Source: Alteromonas sp. KC3
GTDB taxonomy: Bacteria > Pseudomonadota > Gammaproteobacteria > Enterobacterales > Alteromonadaceae
Assembly: GCF_016756315.1 (NCBI RefSeq)
Contig: NZ_AP024235.1
Location: forward strand, 4,497,648-4,561,647
Length of the DNA: 64,000 bases
Direction of reading: 5' to 3'
Of the stretch, positions 39,419 to 51,656 are shown one piece after another; position 1 is the first letter of the stretch, and each line of letters opens with the position of its first letter. The notes below the pieces were generated by a model. That model did not search any database. It was given only the letters and a program-made list of their open reading frames with translations, and was not told the origin of the DNA. Both the position numbers and the translations under genes were made by a program.

Positions 39419-40960
39419 TTACCAAGTTTGTGTCGCTTTAAAGTTAGTTAAAGCGTCGTTCAACTTAGAGGCAATCTCGTCGTTGTAGTTACCTGATTCG
39501 TTGATAGTCTTCATCAGCTCAGCATGTTCGCTGTTCATGTAAGAGTGAAGAGCAGCTTCAAAATCTAGGATTTTGCCAAGCTCGATGTCCTTAAGGAACC
39601 CTTTCTCTACTGCGAACAGTGAAACACCCATGTCAGCGATAGAAAGTGGAGCGTACTGTTTCTGCTTCATTAGCTCAGTAACGCGCTCACCGTGTTCTAG
39701 CTGTTCACGAGTTGCATCATCAAGGTCAGAAGCGAACTGCGAGAATGCCGCTAGTTCACGATACTGAGCTAGGGCTAGACGGATACCGCCCCCCAACTTC
39801 TTGATGATTTTAGTCTGTGCAGCACCACCAACACGAGATACCGAGATACCAGCGTTAACCGCTGGACGGATACCTGCGTTGAACAAGTCAGTTTCTAGGA
39901 AGATCTGACCGTCAGTAATCGAGATTACGTTAGTAGGTACGAATGCTGATACGTCACCTGCTTGCGTTTCGATAATTGGAAGCGCAGTAAGTGAACCAGT
40001 TTGACCTTTAACTTCACCGTTAGTGTAACGTTCTACGTATTGCTCGTTTACACGTGCAGCACGCTCTAGTAGACGTGAGTGAAGGTAGAATACGTCACCT
40101 GGGTAAGCTTCACGGCCTGGTGGACGCTTAAGTAGTAGTGAGATTTGACGATAAGCAACAGCTTGCTTAGACAAATCATCATATACGATTAGCGCATCTT
40201 CACCGCGGTCGCGGAAGTATTCACCCATAGTACAGCCAGAGTAAGGCGCTAGATATTGAAGCGCTGCAGACTCAGAAGCAGAAGCAGCAACTACGATAGT
40301 GTGCTCAAGTGCACCGTGTTCTTCTAGCTTACGTACTACGTTAGCGATAGTAGACGCTTTCTGGCCAACCGCTACGTACACACACTTAATGCCTGTACCT
40401 TTTTGGTTGATGATAGCGTCAACAGCCATAGCTGTTTTACCACACTGACGGTCACCGATGATAAGCTCACGCTGACCACGACCAACTGGGATCATAGCGT
40501 CAACTGACTTATAACCAGTTTGGATTGGTTGGTCTACTGATTGACGTTCGATTACACCAGGTGCAATTTTTTCAACTGGCTCAAAGCCCGCTGCGTCGAT
40601 CGCACCTTTACCGTCGATAGGCTCACCTAGCGTGTTTACAACACGACCAAGTAGGGCGTTACCAACTGGTACTTCTAGGATACGACCAGTAGATTGTACT
40701 TTTGTGCCTTCTTGTAGGTCTGCGTACGGACCCATTACAACCGCACCAACTGAGTCTCGCTCAAGGTTTAGTGCAATTGCGTAGCGGCTTCCAGGAAGCT
40801 CGATCATTTCACCTTGCATTACATCTGCAAGGCCATGAATGCGGATAATACCGTCAGTAACTGCGACGATAGTACCTTCATTGCGTGCTTCACTGGTTAC
40901 ATTGAACTGTTCAATTCTTTTCTTGATCAGTTCAGCAATTTCAGTGGAATTAAGTTGCAT
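39419..40960 (-). CDS. atpA: ATP synthase F1 alpha subunit
   Basis: 513 residues. Regulatory nucleotide-binding subunit. The P-loop reads [19 protein letters not shown] where most alpha subunits read GDRQTGKT; the Cys codon TGT is clear in the sequence. Otherwise intact: [51 protein letters not shown], and a normal C-terminus. The non-catalytic site tolerates some change, so activity is still likely. Confidence 0.98.
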   Translation of the reverse strand: MQLNSTEIAELIKKRIEQFNVTSEARNEGTIVAVTDGIIRIHGLADVMQGEMIELPGSRYAIALNLERDSVGAVVMGPYADLQEGTKVQSTGRILEVPVGNALLGRVVNTLGEPIDGKGAIDAAGFEPVEKIAPGVIERQSVDQPIQTGYKSVDAMIPVGRGQRELIIGDRQCGKTAMAVDAIINQKGTGIKCVYVAVGQKASTIANVVRKLEEHGALEHTIVVAASASESAALQYLAPYSGCTMGEYFRDRGEDALIVYDDLSKQAVAYRQISLLLKRPPGREAYPGDVFYLHSRLLERAARVNEQYVERYTNGEVKGQTGSLTALPIIETQAGDVSAFVPTNVISITDGQIFLETDLFNAGIRPAVNAGISVSRVGGAAQTKIIKKLGGGIRLALAQYRELAAFSQFASDLDDATREQLEHGERVTELMKQKQYAPLSIADMGVSLFAVEKGFLKDIELGKILDFEAALHSYMNSEHAELMKTINESGNYNDEIASKLNDALTNFKATQTW

Positions 40961-40973
40961 GCTCTTATCCCCG

Positions 40974-41507
40974 TTATGCTTGCAACGCGTCTGCTAGACG
41001 GTTCAATTTCGACTTTACGGAACCATCAATGACTGTATCGCCGGCTTTAATAACCATTCCAGCGATAAGGGCAGGGTCCACGTTACAATTAAGCTTCACT
41101 TTACGTGCCAAACGTTTTTCCAAAGATGCAATCAACTCACTTTGTTGTGCATCGGTCAGCGTTGATGCTGAGGTTACGTCCACTTCTACCTCTTTATCGT
41201 ACTCTGCTTTAAAGGCATCGAACATAGTAGAAATTTCAGGCAACGCGGCTAAACGTTTATTCTCAGCCAATACCTTCACAAGGTTTTGACCGTGTTCGTC
41301 GAGTTGCTCACCACACACATTATTAAAAATGTCGGCTAGCGTATCAGCGGCAACAGCACCAGATAATAACTGGTGCATGTCATCGTTTGCTGCTACTGCG
41401 CCTGCGAAGGCGAGCATTTCTTGCCATTTTGCAACGGCGTCTTTCTCGACAGCAAAATCGAAAGCAGCTTTAGCATAAGGACGAGCAACGGTTGTCAATT
41501 CAGACAT
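40974..41507 (-). CDS. atpH: ATP synthase F1 delta subunit
   Basis: 177 residues. N-terminal helical domain ([26 protein letters not shown]) and the C-terminal [47 protein letters not shown] signature. Connects F1 to the peripheral stalk. Confidence 0.97.
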   Translation of the reverse strand: MSELTTVARPYAKAAFDFAVEKDAVAKWQEMLAFAGAVAANDDMHQLLSGAVAADTLADIFNNVCGEQLDEHGQNLVKVLAENKRLAALPEISTMFDAFKAEYDKEVEVDVTSASTLTDAQQSELIASLEKRLARKVKLNCNVDPALIAGMVIKAGDTVIDGSVKSKLNRLADALQA

Positions 41508-41521
41508 GGCTCATCTCCCTA

Positions 41522-41992
41522 TTAAAGCTCAGCGACAAGTTTTTCAACAATGTCGTTTTGTGCGCTTGCATCGATTTCACGTTGTAAGATTTGCTGTGCA
41601 CCAGCGACTGCAAGAGCAGACACTTGCTTGCGCAAATCTTCTTTGGCACGATTGCGTTCAGCTTCAATCTCGGCATAACCAGAAGCGATGATTTTCTCGC
41701 GTTCCGCATGGCCTTTTTGCGTTTCTTCGTCAACCAATTGGTTGGCACGCTTTTTAGCCTGCTCGATAATTTCAGCTGCTTGCGCTTTCGCATCTTTAAG
41801 CTGCTCGGTAGCTTTCGCTTGAGCTAGCTCTAGGTCTTTCTCTGCACGTTCAGAAGCTTCAAGGCCATCGGCAATCTTCTTCTGACGTTCTTCAATCGCT
41901 GCGATTAGCGGCGGCCATACATATTTCATGCAGAACACCACGAACACAGCGAAGGCGATTAATTGACCAATAAAAGTGGCGTTAATATTCAC
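41522..41992 (-). CDS. atpF: ATP synthase Fo b subunit
   Basis: 156 residues. One N-terminal transmembrane helix ([25 protein letters not shown]) and a long charged helix rich in E, K, A, Q ([22 protein letters not shown]) that dimerises as the stator. Gap to atpH 14 bp. Confidence 0.98.
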   Translation of the reverse strand: MNINATFIGQLIAFAVFVVFCMKYVWPPLIAAIEERQKKIADGLEASERAEKDLELAQAKATEQLKDAKAQAAEIIEQAKKRANQLVDEETQKGHAEREKIIASGYAEIEAERNRAKEDLRKQVSALAVAGAQQILQREIDASAQNDIVEKLVAEL

Positions 41993-42029
41993 TATCGCCT
42001 CTCCTCATAAAAGTTCGCTAGAGTATGAA

Positions 42030-42275
<246 letters not shown>

Positions 42276-42359
42276 TTAAAGTTTAGTTAAGGTTAATGTT
42301 TAAAATAAAACTCGGTTAAAAACGGTACCGACAAACATATTCCCGGTACCCGTTAATTC

Positions 42360-43196
<837 letters not shown>

Positions 43197-43286
43197 TTAA
43201 CCCAAGTTGTAAAGTGTAAAAATTTGGTGACTGGTTCTTTTGGTTCATTCGGTGTTCTATTTTTCGTTATCTACGCTCTCGCGTTT

Positions 43287-43694
43287 TTATTGTTTCGTAC
43301 CGTAATGAAACATGGCTAGCGCATGGCTAGCTGTGGTAATCACGAACGCGGCGAATATTTCAAGCGGCGTAGCATTTAAGCCTTTAAACGCAATTACAAA
43401 TAAAATGATTGTCAGTGCCAGCTTCATTTTTGAGCCTTGGCTAAAACTTCGTGCAACAAGGTCGTTTTTACTCGCGCCTGCATAGCGAAATGCAAAGGCT
43501 GTAAATACGATAGTAGGCAAGATGCTAATCATGGCACCTGCCGCCGCTGACATTGCGGAATGACTACCCGCAGCAGCAAAAGCGATTACAGTAACGACGA
43601 GGGCGGTGATAACCTGAAAAAGTAGCCCTTTTTTGGCGAGGTCTAAACCTCGTTTTGCTAGCCTGTTCGTCACTTTTTCTCGCAGCTTGTTCAC
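43287..43694 (-). CDS. atpI: ATP synthase accessory subunit I
   Basis: 135 residues, four hydrophobic helices, of the AtpI family (KKGLLFQVITALVVTVIAFAAAGSHSAMSAAAGAMISILPTIVFTAFAFRYAG). It is first of the atp operon, assists c-ring assembly and is dispensable in E. coli. The leader 43695-43879 holds the operon promoter. Confidence 0.92.
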   Translation of the reverse strand: MNKLREKVTNRLAKRGLDLAKKGLLFQVITALVVTVIAFAAAGSHSAMSAAAGAMISILPTIVFTAFAFRYAGASKNDLVARSFSQGSKMKLALTIILFVIAFKGLNATPLEIFAAFVITTASHALAMFHYGTKQ

Positions 43695-43879
43695 GTCTTA
43701 CAAAAAGCGTCAGAAGTATACTGTTTTACCGACAATTTTCAACAGTACATCGCTTTTTGAAAGTTATTCTGAAAATTTTCTATTGCTATAACCGGAAAGG
43801 AGAGTGTCCGCTTGTGACAGCAGACAGTGCATCTATTGCGGGTAGGCAAAGGGTATATTATTTTTATTATTTTAATAAA

Positions 43880-44758
43880 CTATTGAATTTTATTGATAAT
43901 TCCATCTAATTGCTCTAAGTCACTGAAGCTAATCGTCAGCTTTCCTTTGCCTTTTGCATTATGGTCAATGCTCACAGGCGCCCCTAAATTTTCTGAAAGT
44001 CGGGTCATAAGGTTTTGAACATCTGGATCAACTTTCTTCTCAGGCTTTGGCTTAGCAGGCTCTAATAGCTTTTTAACTAACTTTTCAGTGTCGCGTACGG
44101 TTAATCCTTTGCCTGATACTACCTGAGCGGTTTCTGACTGCGTTTCACCCTCAAGAGCAAGCAGTGCACGGGCGTGGCCCATTTCAATATCACCGTGCTC
44201 GACCAATAATTTTACATCATCATTCAAATTGTTGAGGCGCAGTAAGTTGGTTACTGTAGTGCGCGATTTACCTACCGCTTCAGCCACTTCTTGATGAGTC
44301 AGCGCAAATTCGTTCATTAAACGGTCAAGCGCTTGTGCTTCTTCCATCGCGTTTAAATCTTCACGCTGAATATTCTCAATAAGCGCTATCGCCACAGCAG
44401 CTTCATCCGGCACATTTTTGATAAGACAGGGGACTTCATCAAGCTGTGCTAGCTGCGATGCACGCCAGCGGCGTTCGCCTGCAATAATCTCATAACGATG
44501 CTCATCGACTTTACGCACGACAATAGGTTGAATAATACCTTGTGCGCGAATTGACGAGGCCAGTTCTTCTAGCGCATCTGGCGACATGTCTTTACGAGGC
44601 TGATATTTGCCTGGCACTAAATATTCAATTGGCAGCTTATTCAACTCACCATTGGTTGAAAGTACCTCGGCGGCATCTTGTTCTCGTTGAGCAGATGATT
44701 GGCTGGTTGCTAGTAGCGCATCTAGACCGCGGCCAAGGCCTCTTTTACGTGCTGACAT
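43880..44758 (-). CDS. parB: Chromosome partitioning protein ParB
   Basis: 292 residues. N-terminal ParA-interacting basic start (RKRGLGRGLDALL), a ParB/Srx fold with GKYQPRKDMSPDALEELASSI and GERRWRASQLA (CTP-binding), then HTH (LTHQEVAEAVGKSRTTVTNLLRL) and a C-terminal dimer domain. ParB binds parS and spreads as a CTP-dependent clamp. Forms an operon with parA (45 bp gap). The parS-like site is at 30849-30864. Confidence 0.98.
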   Translation of the reverse strand: MSARKRGLGRGLDALLATSQSSAQREQDAAEVLSTNGELNKLPIEYLVPGKYQPRKDMSPDALEELASSIRAQGIIQPIVVRKVDEHRYEIIAGERRWRASQLAQLDEVPCLIKNVPDEAAVAIALIENIQREDLNAMEEAQALDRLMNEFALTHQEVAEAVGKSRTTVTNLLRLNNLNDDVKLLVEHGDIEMGHARALLALEGETQSETAQVVSGKGLTVRDTEKLVKKLLEPAKPKPEKKVDPDVQNLMTRLSENLGAPVSIDHNAKGKGKLTISFSDLEQLDGIINKIQ

Positions 44759-44803
44759 AGTGTCCTCTATGGCATGTGCTGATGATATTCAGCTTATTCT
44801 CGT

Positions 44804-45598
44804 TTAACTTGCTTTTGCCTGTGCAGGCGAAGATTTATCCCGACGGCGTAATATTTCGCCCGCCAATGCTAAATAAGCTTTGGCACCCGTTGATGACTTA
44901 TCGTAGTACATCGCGGGCGTTCCAAAGCTTGGTGCTTCAGCAAGACGCACGTTGCGTGGAATTACCGTACGATAAACTTGCTCACCAAAATGACGCTTGA
45001 GCTGCTCTGAAACGTCATTTGCGAGGCGATTACGCGGGTCGTACATAGTACGCAATACGCCTTCAATCTTCAATTCTGGATTTACGACCGACGCTAATTT
45101 TTGAATGGTATCCATTAACGCAGTAAGACCTTCAAGCGCATAGTACTCGCACTGCATTGGCACCATAACCGAGTCAGCGGCTGCAAGTGCATTTACCGTC
45201 AATTGATTAAGCGAGGGTGGGCAATCGATAAAAATAAAATCGTAGTAGTCCATCACTGGAGCCAGTGCGTTGCGAAGTCTCACCTCGCGCGCAAACATTT
45301 CCATCAATTTGATTTCAGCCGCAGTCACATCGCCATTTGCCGCGATAAGATCGTATTTACCGCTTGTCGCTTTTACAATCACTTCATCGATGGGCTTTTC
45401 TTCAATCAACAATTCAAACGCGGTGGCATCGACGTCGTACTTGTCTACGCCACTGCCCATCGTTGCGTTGCCTTGAGGATCAAGATCGATAAGCAACACT
45501 TTTCGCTTGGTCGCTGCCATTGAAGCAGCCACATTAACTGCGGTGGTCGTTTTGCCTACACCACCTTTTTGATTCGCGATCGCGATTACCTTAGCCAC
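44804..45598 (-). CDS. parA: Chromosome partitioning ATPase ParA
   Basis: 264 residues from GTG 45598, chosen because AGGA lies 6 bases upstream and the first residues then read VAKVIAIANQKGGVGKTTTAVN, as in other chromosomal ParA. An alternative TTG at 45628 would overlap the rsmG end. Deviant Walker A (KGGVGKTT), Walker A' and DCPPSLNQLTVNA are present. Moves origins with ParB. The gap after rsmG is 11 bp. Confidence 0.98.
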   Translation of the reverse strand: MAKVIAIANQKGGVGKTTTAVNVAASMAATKRKVLLIDLDPQGNATMGSGVDKYDVDATAFELLIEEKPIDEVIVKATSGKYDLIAANGDVTAAEIKLMEMFAREVRLRNALAPVMDYYDFIFIDCPPSLNQLTVNALAAADSVMVPMQCEYYALEGLTALMDTIQKLASVVNPELKIEGVLRTMYDPRNRLANDVSEQLKRHFGEQVYRTVIPRNVRLAEAPSFGTPAMYYDKSSTGAKAYLALAGEILRRRDKSSPAQAKAS

Positions 45599-45609
45599 GT
45601 TAGATCCTG

Positions 45610-46254
45610 TTATTTCTTTTTCAGCCAAACCAAATGTCTTTCGCCGACTAGATTAGGCACAGTGAGGTTTTCCGTTCGACTCACCTGAAAGTGATCACTT
45701 ACTTCGTCTATTTCTTCTTGCGGAAACTGACCTTTTAGCGCCAAAAACTGACCATCTGAATCTACCAGATGTTCGCACCAGTGCAACATATCTTTTAATG
45801 AAGCGAAGGCACGACTAAGTACAATATCGTACGGTTTTTCACCATTATGCTCTTCTACGCGACTTTGCACAGGGGTTACATTGGTAAGCTTAAGTGTATG
45901 GACACATTGTGTCATAAAGCGAACACGCTTCCCTAGTGAGTCAAGCAAGGTGAACGATTTGTTTGGAAAAGCGATAGCCAATGGCATACCGGGCAGACCA
46001 GGTCCTGTGCCTACATCAATAATATTTTCACCAGCACTTGCAGATAAATGCGGCACAATGGCTAATGAATCAAGAATGTGCTTGACCATCATTTGCTTTG
46101 GGTCGCGCACTGACGTTAAGTTATACGCTTTATTCCACTTATCAATCATCACAACATAGTCAACCAATTGCTGTTGCTGCGTATCACTAAGTTCAAGTGA
46201 GAGTGCCGCGAGGCCTGATGTCAGTATGGTATGCAATTCTTGTGGTAAGCTCAT
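45610..46254 (-). CDS. rsmG: 16S rRNA (guanine527-N7)-methyltransferase RsmG
   Basis: 214 residues from the ATG at 46254, giving the family start MSLPQELH. The ATG at 46305 opens the same frame and cannot be excluded, as neither has a strong ribosome site. SAM motif [22 protein letters not shown], and [18 protein letters not shown] downstream. It methylates G527 of 16S rRNA in the decoding region. Between mnmG and parA, the classical order. Confidence 0.97.
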   Translation of the reverse strand: MSLPQELHTILTSGLAALSLELSDTQQQQLVDYVVMIDKWNKAYNLTSVRDPKQMMVKHILDSLAIVPHLSASAGENIIDVGTGPGLPGMPLAIAFPNKSFTLLDSLGKRVRFMTQCVHTLKLTNVTPVQSRVEEHNGEKPYDIVLSRAFASLKDMLHWCEHLVDSDGQFLALKGQFPQEEIDEVSDHFQVSRTENLTVPNLVGERHLVWLKKK

Positions 46255-46464
46255 GGATAATTCTGTTTTATCTAATTGAAAAAAAGCGTTTTTCCAAAAA
46301 CTCATACTTGTCTTAACTTACAAGTGGTGTAAGTGGAAAACGTGAATTTAACGTTGGAAGATCTTTGTGCCGGCGAACACACTTTGCCGAGATCGTCACA
46401 ATAATACGCGAAGATCTCGGAAAAGCTAAGTGCTTGTGATCGCTAGGCGAGTTAAGTGCGTGTT

Positions 46465-48366
46465 TTACGCACTGATTTTATCTTGCTTGCGAAGCATGCC
46501 GTGTTTTTTGAGGTAAACCAACAACAGTGAAATGGCTGCTGGCGTAATGCCTGATATACGCGACGCTTTACCAATAGTTTCCGGACGGGCTTCAGATAAT
46601 TTCGCCACCACTTCATTTGATAATCCAGAAATCTTACTGAAGTCCATATCTACCGGTAACAAGGTATTTTCGTGGCGCTGTGTTTTAGCAATTTCTTCCA
46701 TTTGACGCGCAATATAACCCGCGTACTTAATTTGAATTTCAACCTGCTCAGCGGCAATCGGATCGTCAAGGCCTGGGCCGATACTTTCAATTTCCATCAA
46801 CTGGCTATAAGTCATCTCTGGTCGACGGATCAATTCTTCAAGAGAGTGTTCGCGACTTACCGGGTTTTTAAGCATTGGGTTTAATTCTGGCGTTGCCACA
46901 TGATCAGGGTGGATCCACTGACCGCGAAGACGCTGAAGTTCACTTTCAACCGCTTCCATCTTGTCGTTAAATTTAGCCCAGCGCGCATCGTCAACTAAAC
47001 CAATCTCACGGCCCATCGCAGTTAAACGGCTATCTGCATTATCTTCGCGAAGTAGCAAACGATACTCAGCTCGACTGGTAAACATACGATACGGCTCTTT
47101 TGTCCCCATCGTAGCAAGATCATCAATCAATACACCCATGTACGCTTGGTCACGACGCAAAATGAGTGGATCTTTTTGCTGTACTTGAAGCGCCGCATTA
47201 GCACCAGCGACAAGCCCTTGTGCACCAGCTTCTTCGTAGCCAGTTGTTCCGTTGATTTGACCGGCAAAGAAAAGCCCTTCAATAAATTTTGTTTCAAGAG
47301 TTTGTTTAAGGTCTCTTGGATCAAAGAAGTCGTACTCGATAGCGTAGCCAGGACGTACGATATGGGCATTCTCAAAACCTTTGATTGAACGAACAAGGTT
47401 CATTTGAACGTCAAATGGCAAGCTGGTTGATATGCCATTAGGATAGACTTCAATGCTGTTTAAGCCCTCAGGCTCAACGAAAATTTGGTGCGATGATTTG
47501 TCAGCAAAACGCGTGATCTTATCTTCGATGCTAGGGCAGTAACGAGGACCAATACCTTCAATTACACCAGTAAACATGGGTGAGCGATCAAGACCACCAC
47601 GAATAATGTCGTGTGTTTTTTCGTTAGTATGCGTGATGTAACATGGTATTTGCGTTGGGTGCATTTCACGGTTACCCATGAAAGAAAATACCGGTGTTGG
47701 ATCATCGCCTGGTTGAGGCTGCATAACCGAGAAGTCGAGCGAACGGGCATCTAAGCGCGCCGGTGTACCTGTTTTTAATCGATCAACACGGAATGGTAGC
47801 GCGCGAAGTCTATCAGCGAGCGCAATTGAGGGCGGATCGCCAGCTCTACCACCTCGATAGTTCTCAAGACCAATGTGAATAGTGCCGCCAAGGAAAGTAC
47901 CCACCGTCAGTACAACGGTTTTAGCTTTAAACTTCAGTCCCATTTGAGTCACAACACCGCATACGCGATCGTTTTCAACAATGAGATCATCCACGCTTTG
48001 TTGGAATAACGTCAGGTTTTCTTGGTTTTCAACAATATTGCGAATAGCATTTTTGTAAAGCGTACGGTCTGCTTGCGCACGTGTTGCGCGCACAGCTGGC
48101 CCTTTACTAGAATTAAGTGTTCTAAACTGTATACCGCCTTGATCGATAGCAAGCGCCATTGCGCCACCTAAGGCATCAATCTCTTTAACCAAATGGCCTT
48201 TTCCGATCCCACCAATAGCTGGATTACATGACATCTGGCCAACTGTTTCAATATTGTGTGTGAGCAGTAATGTATTTGCACCCATGCGCGCAGATGCTAG
48301 TGCAGCTTCTGTACCTGCATGTCCACCGCCAACAACGATGACATCAAATGCTTCAGCATAAAACAT
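46465..48366 (-). CDS. mnmG: tRNA U34 carboxymethylaminomethyl synthesis enzyme MnmG
   Basis: 633 residues. FAD-binding [32 protein letters not shown] start (read [15 protein letters not shown]), [47 protein letters not shown], and the C-terminal helical region. Works with MnmE to make the wobble-uridine modification in several tRNAs. It lies next to oriC, as in E. coli. Complete. Confidence 0.99.
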   Translation of the reverse strand: MFYAEAFDVIVVGGGHAGTEAALASARMGANTLLLTHNIETVGQMSCNPAIGGIGKGHLVKEIDALGGAMALAIDQGGIQFRTLNSSKGPAVRATRAQADRTLYKNAIRNIVENQENLTLFQQSVDDLIVENDRVCGVVTQMGLKFKAKTVVLTVGTFLGGTIHIGLENYRGGRAGDPPSIALADRLRALPFRVDRLKTGTPARLDARSLDFSVMQPQPGDDPTPVFSFMGNREMHPTQIPCYITHTNEKTHDIIRGGLDRSPMFTGVIEGIGPRYCPSIEDKITRFADKSSHQIFVEPEGLNSIEVYPNGISTSLPFDVQMNLVRSIKGFENAHIVRPGYAIEYDFFDPRDLKQTLETKFIEGLFFAGQINGTTGYEEAGAQGLVAGANAALQVQQKDPLILRRDQAYMGVLIDDLATMGTKEPYRMFTSRAEYRLLLREDNADSRLTAMGREIGLVDDARWAKFNDKMEAVESELQRLRGQWIHPDHVATPELNPMLKNPVSREHSLEELIRRPEMTYSQLMEIESIGPGLDDPIAAEQVEIQIKYAGYIARQMEEIAKTQRHENTLLPVDMDFSKISGLSNEVVAKLSEARPETIGKASRISGITPAAISLLLVYLKKHGMLRKQDKISA

Positions 48367-48518
48367 GGATAAACCTCACTAAAAACCTAAGGAAAAGACG
48401 TATAAACAACCTAACTCTTTAAACAGACACTGCTGAAAAAAGGGCGCGTATTTTATCTGAGTTATTGGATAAATAAAATGATTAAATTTTCTTCAAAAGT
48501 GTTTTTTGAAAAAGGCTG

Positions 48519-48926
48519 ATCGAAATATAAGATCTTAAGATCTCTTTTAGATCTGTTTATTTTTACTTTTATTAGGATCATCAAGATCTGTGGGTAACCG
48601 ATCAAAGCGCATTAAGATCATCTAGTTACGCGATCAATAAGTTTGGGAAACCCCGATCCATAACCCCCTCTCAAACTTGTGCATAAATAGCCTTTTTATC
48701 CACATGCCGATTTGTTTGAAAAGTTATTCTTTTTTCGATCAGAGCTTATACACAGCGGTTTGTGGGATCCTATCCACAGGGGTGATCAAGATGTGATCCA
48801 ACTGGGGATAAAATGTTTGCTAAATATGTATTGCGATCAGAAGATCGCGTAACCACATGCCTTACAGGTCGATCTTATTGTGGAAGAGATCTTTTCATTT
48901 ACCTGTGATTAGATCGCAAGATCACG
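48519..48926. other. Probable replication origin oriC
   Basis: The 48367-49009 gap between mnmG and the ABC-F gene holds about 20 GATC sites within 410 bp (about 1.6 expected at random). AT-rich repeats: GATCTTAAGATCT (48531-48543), GATCTCTTTTAG (48539-48550) and GATCTGTTTATTT (48550-48562). The last is one base off the L 13-mer of E. coli oriC, so an unwinding region is likely. Perfect DnaA boxes: TGTGCATAA 48678-48686, TTATCCACA 48696-48704, TTATACACA 48746-48754; near boxes at 48589-48597 and 48770-48778. The order 13-mers then boxes matches E. coli. Confidence 0.9.
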
Positions 48927-49009
48927 TTTTGCACTGTGCGCTATTTATTTCGTAACTTCCCTGTTACGGCAATAATATTTCGCTTTTTTATTGAAAATGT
49001 AGACCTTTA

Positions 49010-50581
49010 TCAAAGCATGAGCGTTTCAGTGATACCACAATCTTGTACAAAATATGTATCGTGGCTGACTAATAAAAATCCTCCTTTGTAGTTTGACAGT
49101 GCTTCAGATAGTCGTGTTTTTGCGTCTATGTCCAAATGATTGTCAGGTTCATCAAGTAATAAGAACGGATGGGTTGTTTGATGACTTACAATAAGCATAG
49201 CAACTTTCATCTTTTGACCACCGCTAAGGGTTTGTGCCTTTTGTAATACGCTGTCGCCGCGTAAACCAATGCCTGCAAGCAGGGTCCTCGCATCGCTTAC
49301 CGTTAGCTCATTACAATGGGTCAAAAGATTATCCAACACGGACATGTGTGCTTCAACAACAGAAAAATGCTGGTCAAGATAATAGGTGGGTGTATTCACG
49401 CGCATCGTGCCACCTGCAATGCGATAGTTACCTATTAGTGTTTTTAAAAGGGTTGATTTACCGCATCCATTAGCGCCTGACACATGACACTTTTCATTCG
49501 CTTTTAAAGTCAGTGATAAAGGCTTTTGTGTACCAAAGGGCAGTACGACGCGGTTTAAAGAGATCACTGTTTTTCCACTTGCTTGAGTGTCTTTCATATA
49601 AAACTGCTGTGGTGTTAGCTCGCTTTGGCGAGTTTTTAGGGCGGTTTCTTTCTCCTGTAAACGCACTTGTCTGGCGCCGTGGTTCTTATTTCTCGTCGAC
49701 GCGCTAGCTTGCGCACTGTCTCGCTTTTTATCTAGCAGTACTTTAGGTTGGCTTTTGTCTTTGCGTAACTTGTTACCCTGGCTTGCCCGTTGCTGCGCTT
49801 TTTCGTGATTCTTTTGCGCTTGTGCCGCCATTTGTCGTTTTTGTTTGTCTATAGCGTTTAGCTGACGCTCTACGGCGGCCAATTCAGCGTTTTTTTGCTT
49901 TTGGTAGTGATCAAAATTACCGCCAAAACAGTGAAGGCCGCTTTCTGATAACTCCCATATTTGCTCTACATCTTCTAACAGTTCACGGTCGTGTGTAATC
50001 AACAAAACACTACCCTTAAAAGCGCCTAAGCGTGTTTTAAGCCAATGTTTTGATGTGCTATCAAGGTGATTAGAAGGTTCATCTAAAATCAGTAACTCAT
50101 GGTCTTCATTGAGAAGTTTTAGAAGTTGGAGCTTTGCTAGTTGTCCGCCACTTAAGTGAGAACAAGGCAAATCTAGTGCACAGGGCACACCTATTTCACG
50201 TAATGAAAGCTCAACCGTTTCACGAAGGTTCCAGTCATCGCCAATAACGTCAAACCAGTGCGAAGCACAGTCACCTGATGCCACTTGTTGTAACGCATCT
50301 AGTTTTTCATGTACGTTGAGATATCGCGCTATGGTGACGCTGTCATCAGACAACAAATGAGAAGTTTGTTGGTGATAAACCCCCAGATGTGGCGTACAAA
50401 CCACACGTCCGCTTGTTGGGAATACTTGTTTGCAAAGGATCGCAGCCAAAAGTGATTTGCCTACACCATTATTGCCTACTAGGCCCACACGTTTGTGCGA
50501 AAGTTGGCACGATAGACTGTCAAACAACAGTCGGCCATTGTCTAACTGATAAGAAATTTGTTGTGCGTGTAGTAACGGCAT
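49010..50581 (-). CDS. ABC-F family ATPase
   Basis: 523 residues from the ATG at 50581, with AGGAGG 7 bases upstream; a longer reading to 50623 is not needed. Two ATP-binding cassettes: GLVGNNGVGKSLLAAIL with LSGGQLAKLQLLKLL and LLILDEPSNHLD, then HVSGANGCGKSTLLKTL with LSGGQKMKVAMLI and LLLDEPDNHLD. Between them is a basic, Lys/Gln-rich coiled-coil linker (about residues 230-320). No membrane domains, so an ABC-F translation or rescue factor; which subtype is not clear. It lies beside oriC, between it and the dnaC/dnaT-like pair. Confidence 0.92.
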   Translation of the reverse strand: MPLLHAQQISYQLDNGRLLFDSLSCQLSHKRVGLVGNNGVGKSLLAAILCKQVFPTSGRVVCTPHLGVYHQQTSHLLSDDSVTIARYLNVHEKLDALQQVASGDCASHWFDVIGDDWNLRETVELSLREIGVPCALDLPCSHLSGGQLAKLQLLKLLNEDHELLILDEPSNHLDSTSKHWLKTRLGAFKGSVLLITHDRELLEDVEQIWELSESGLHCFGGNFDHYQKQKNAELAAVERQLNAIDKQKRQMAAQAQKNHEKAQQRASQGNKLRKDKSQPKVLLDKKRDSAQASASTRNKNHGARQVRLQEKETALKTRQSELTPQQFYMKDTQASGKTVISLNRVVLPFGTQKPLSLTLKANEKCHVSGANGCGKSTLLKTLIGNYRIAGGTMRVNTPTYYLDQHFSVVEAHMSVLDNLLTHCNELTVSDARTLLAGIGLRGDSVLQKAQTLSGGQKMKVAMLIVSHQTTHPFLLLDEPDNHLDIDAKTRLSEALSNYKGGFLLVSHDTYFVQDCGITETLML

Positions 50582-50822
50582 AATGTGCCTCCTGTTACAC
50601 AGGGGCAAGCGCGTGTCAGGCAATTATATACATTCTCAAGTAGAGAAGGCTTGAGTAGATAAAACTTTTATAAAGCGTGAGAAGTCCGACAATGCGCCCA
50701 CTAACCCTGTAGATCCAAAATAAAAAGAAATGGAAAACAGGTGTTAGTTGTTCATGTCGAGACGACTCCGTAAGATTGGTGGCTATAAAATAGTCAGAAA
50801 GTGACTTTTCGTCAAGACTAAG

Positions 50823-51650
50823 TTAACGCACCTGATTGGGTTGATAACGAGGTTGTGCGTTTGAAGACTGCATATCTTCTTGTTCTATCGTAAGGCCTTC
50901 ACGTCGACTTGGCCCTTGGAAGCGTACTTTGTAAGTGTCGTATTCTTTGATAGATTCAAAACAATAACGACCTAGAGCATTCTCGAGTTCTGCTAAGTTG
51001 TGGTTAGTGATAAGAATACAGTTTTTCTTATTGACCAAACGCTGTCTGAGTAGATTGCCAAACCAACTTTGCGCATTCTTTTTAAGCGCTGATTCGTTGA
51101 CACACACTTCATCTAAGATCAGCAAGTCCACATCAAGAAGCTCTTGATTGATCTCTCTAAAGCGTTGGCTTGCGTTGTCTGTCGCAGCAAAATCAAATGA
51201 AAAGTTGCGCATTTCAAGCAGGGTAGAGAGTTGTCGATAGAGCACTGAAATTTCATATTGCTCAATAAGTTGATGCGCAATAGCACCGGCTATGTGAGAT
51301 TTGCCACGACCGTAATCGCCATAGAACAACATCATATGTGAGCCACTTTGTCGCCACGCGGGATCATCATGTGCGGCTATAAAGGACTGCGCTATTGATA
51401 CTGCTTCTATTACATCATCACTGTCTTCGACTAAGTTGGCAAAGGTCCACTTTGGGTTGAGGTCAGAACGGCCATGTATAGCTTCTACACGCGCTTTTTT
51501 GCTGCGTTGTTGTAGCTGCGAAACCTCTTCATTGGCTTTGGCTTCGTATTGCTTTCTCAGCGTGCTGTAATCGATATACTCTTCATTGTTATCGACATTC
51601 TTGTTTAGCGCCTTGGCCAGGTTGGCAATTTTGTCAGCTATACGATCCAT
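50823..51650 (-). CDS. DnaC-like helicase loader ATPase
   Basis: 275 residues. N-terminal helical region with KQYEAKANEEV-like charge, then an AAA+ domain: FYGDYGRGKSHIAGAIA (Walker A), DLLILDEVCVNES (Walker B), CILITNHNLAELENALGRYCFESI with a sensor Arg. This matches DnaC/DnaI loaders, which place DnaB on DNA. The gene is 6 bp after the DnaT-like gene, a pair also found in E. coli. Its position next to the origin supports the role. Confidence 0.85.
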   Translation of the reverse strand: MDRIADKIANLAKALNKNVDNNEEYIDYSTLRKQYEAKANEEVSQLQQRSKKARVEAIHGRSDLNPKWTFANLVEDSDDVIEAVSIAQSFIAAHDDPAWRQSGSHMMLFYGDYGRGKSHIAGAIAHQLIEQYEISVLYRQLSTLLEMRNFSFDFAATDNASQRFREINQELLDVDLLILDEVCVNESALKKNAQSWFGNLLRQRLVNKKNCILITNHNLAELENALGRYCFESIKEYDTYKVRFQGPSRREGLTIEQEDMQSSNAQPRYQPNQVR

Positions 51651-51656
51651 AATGAT

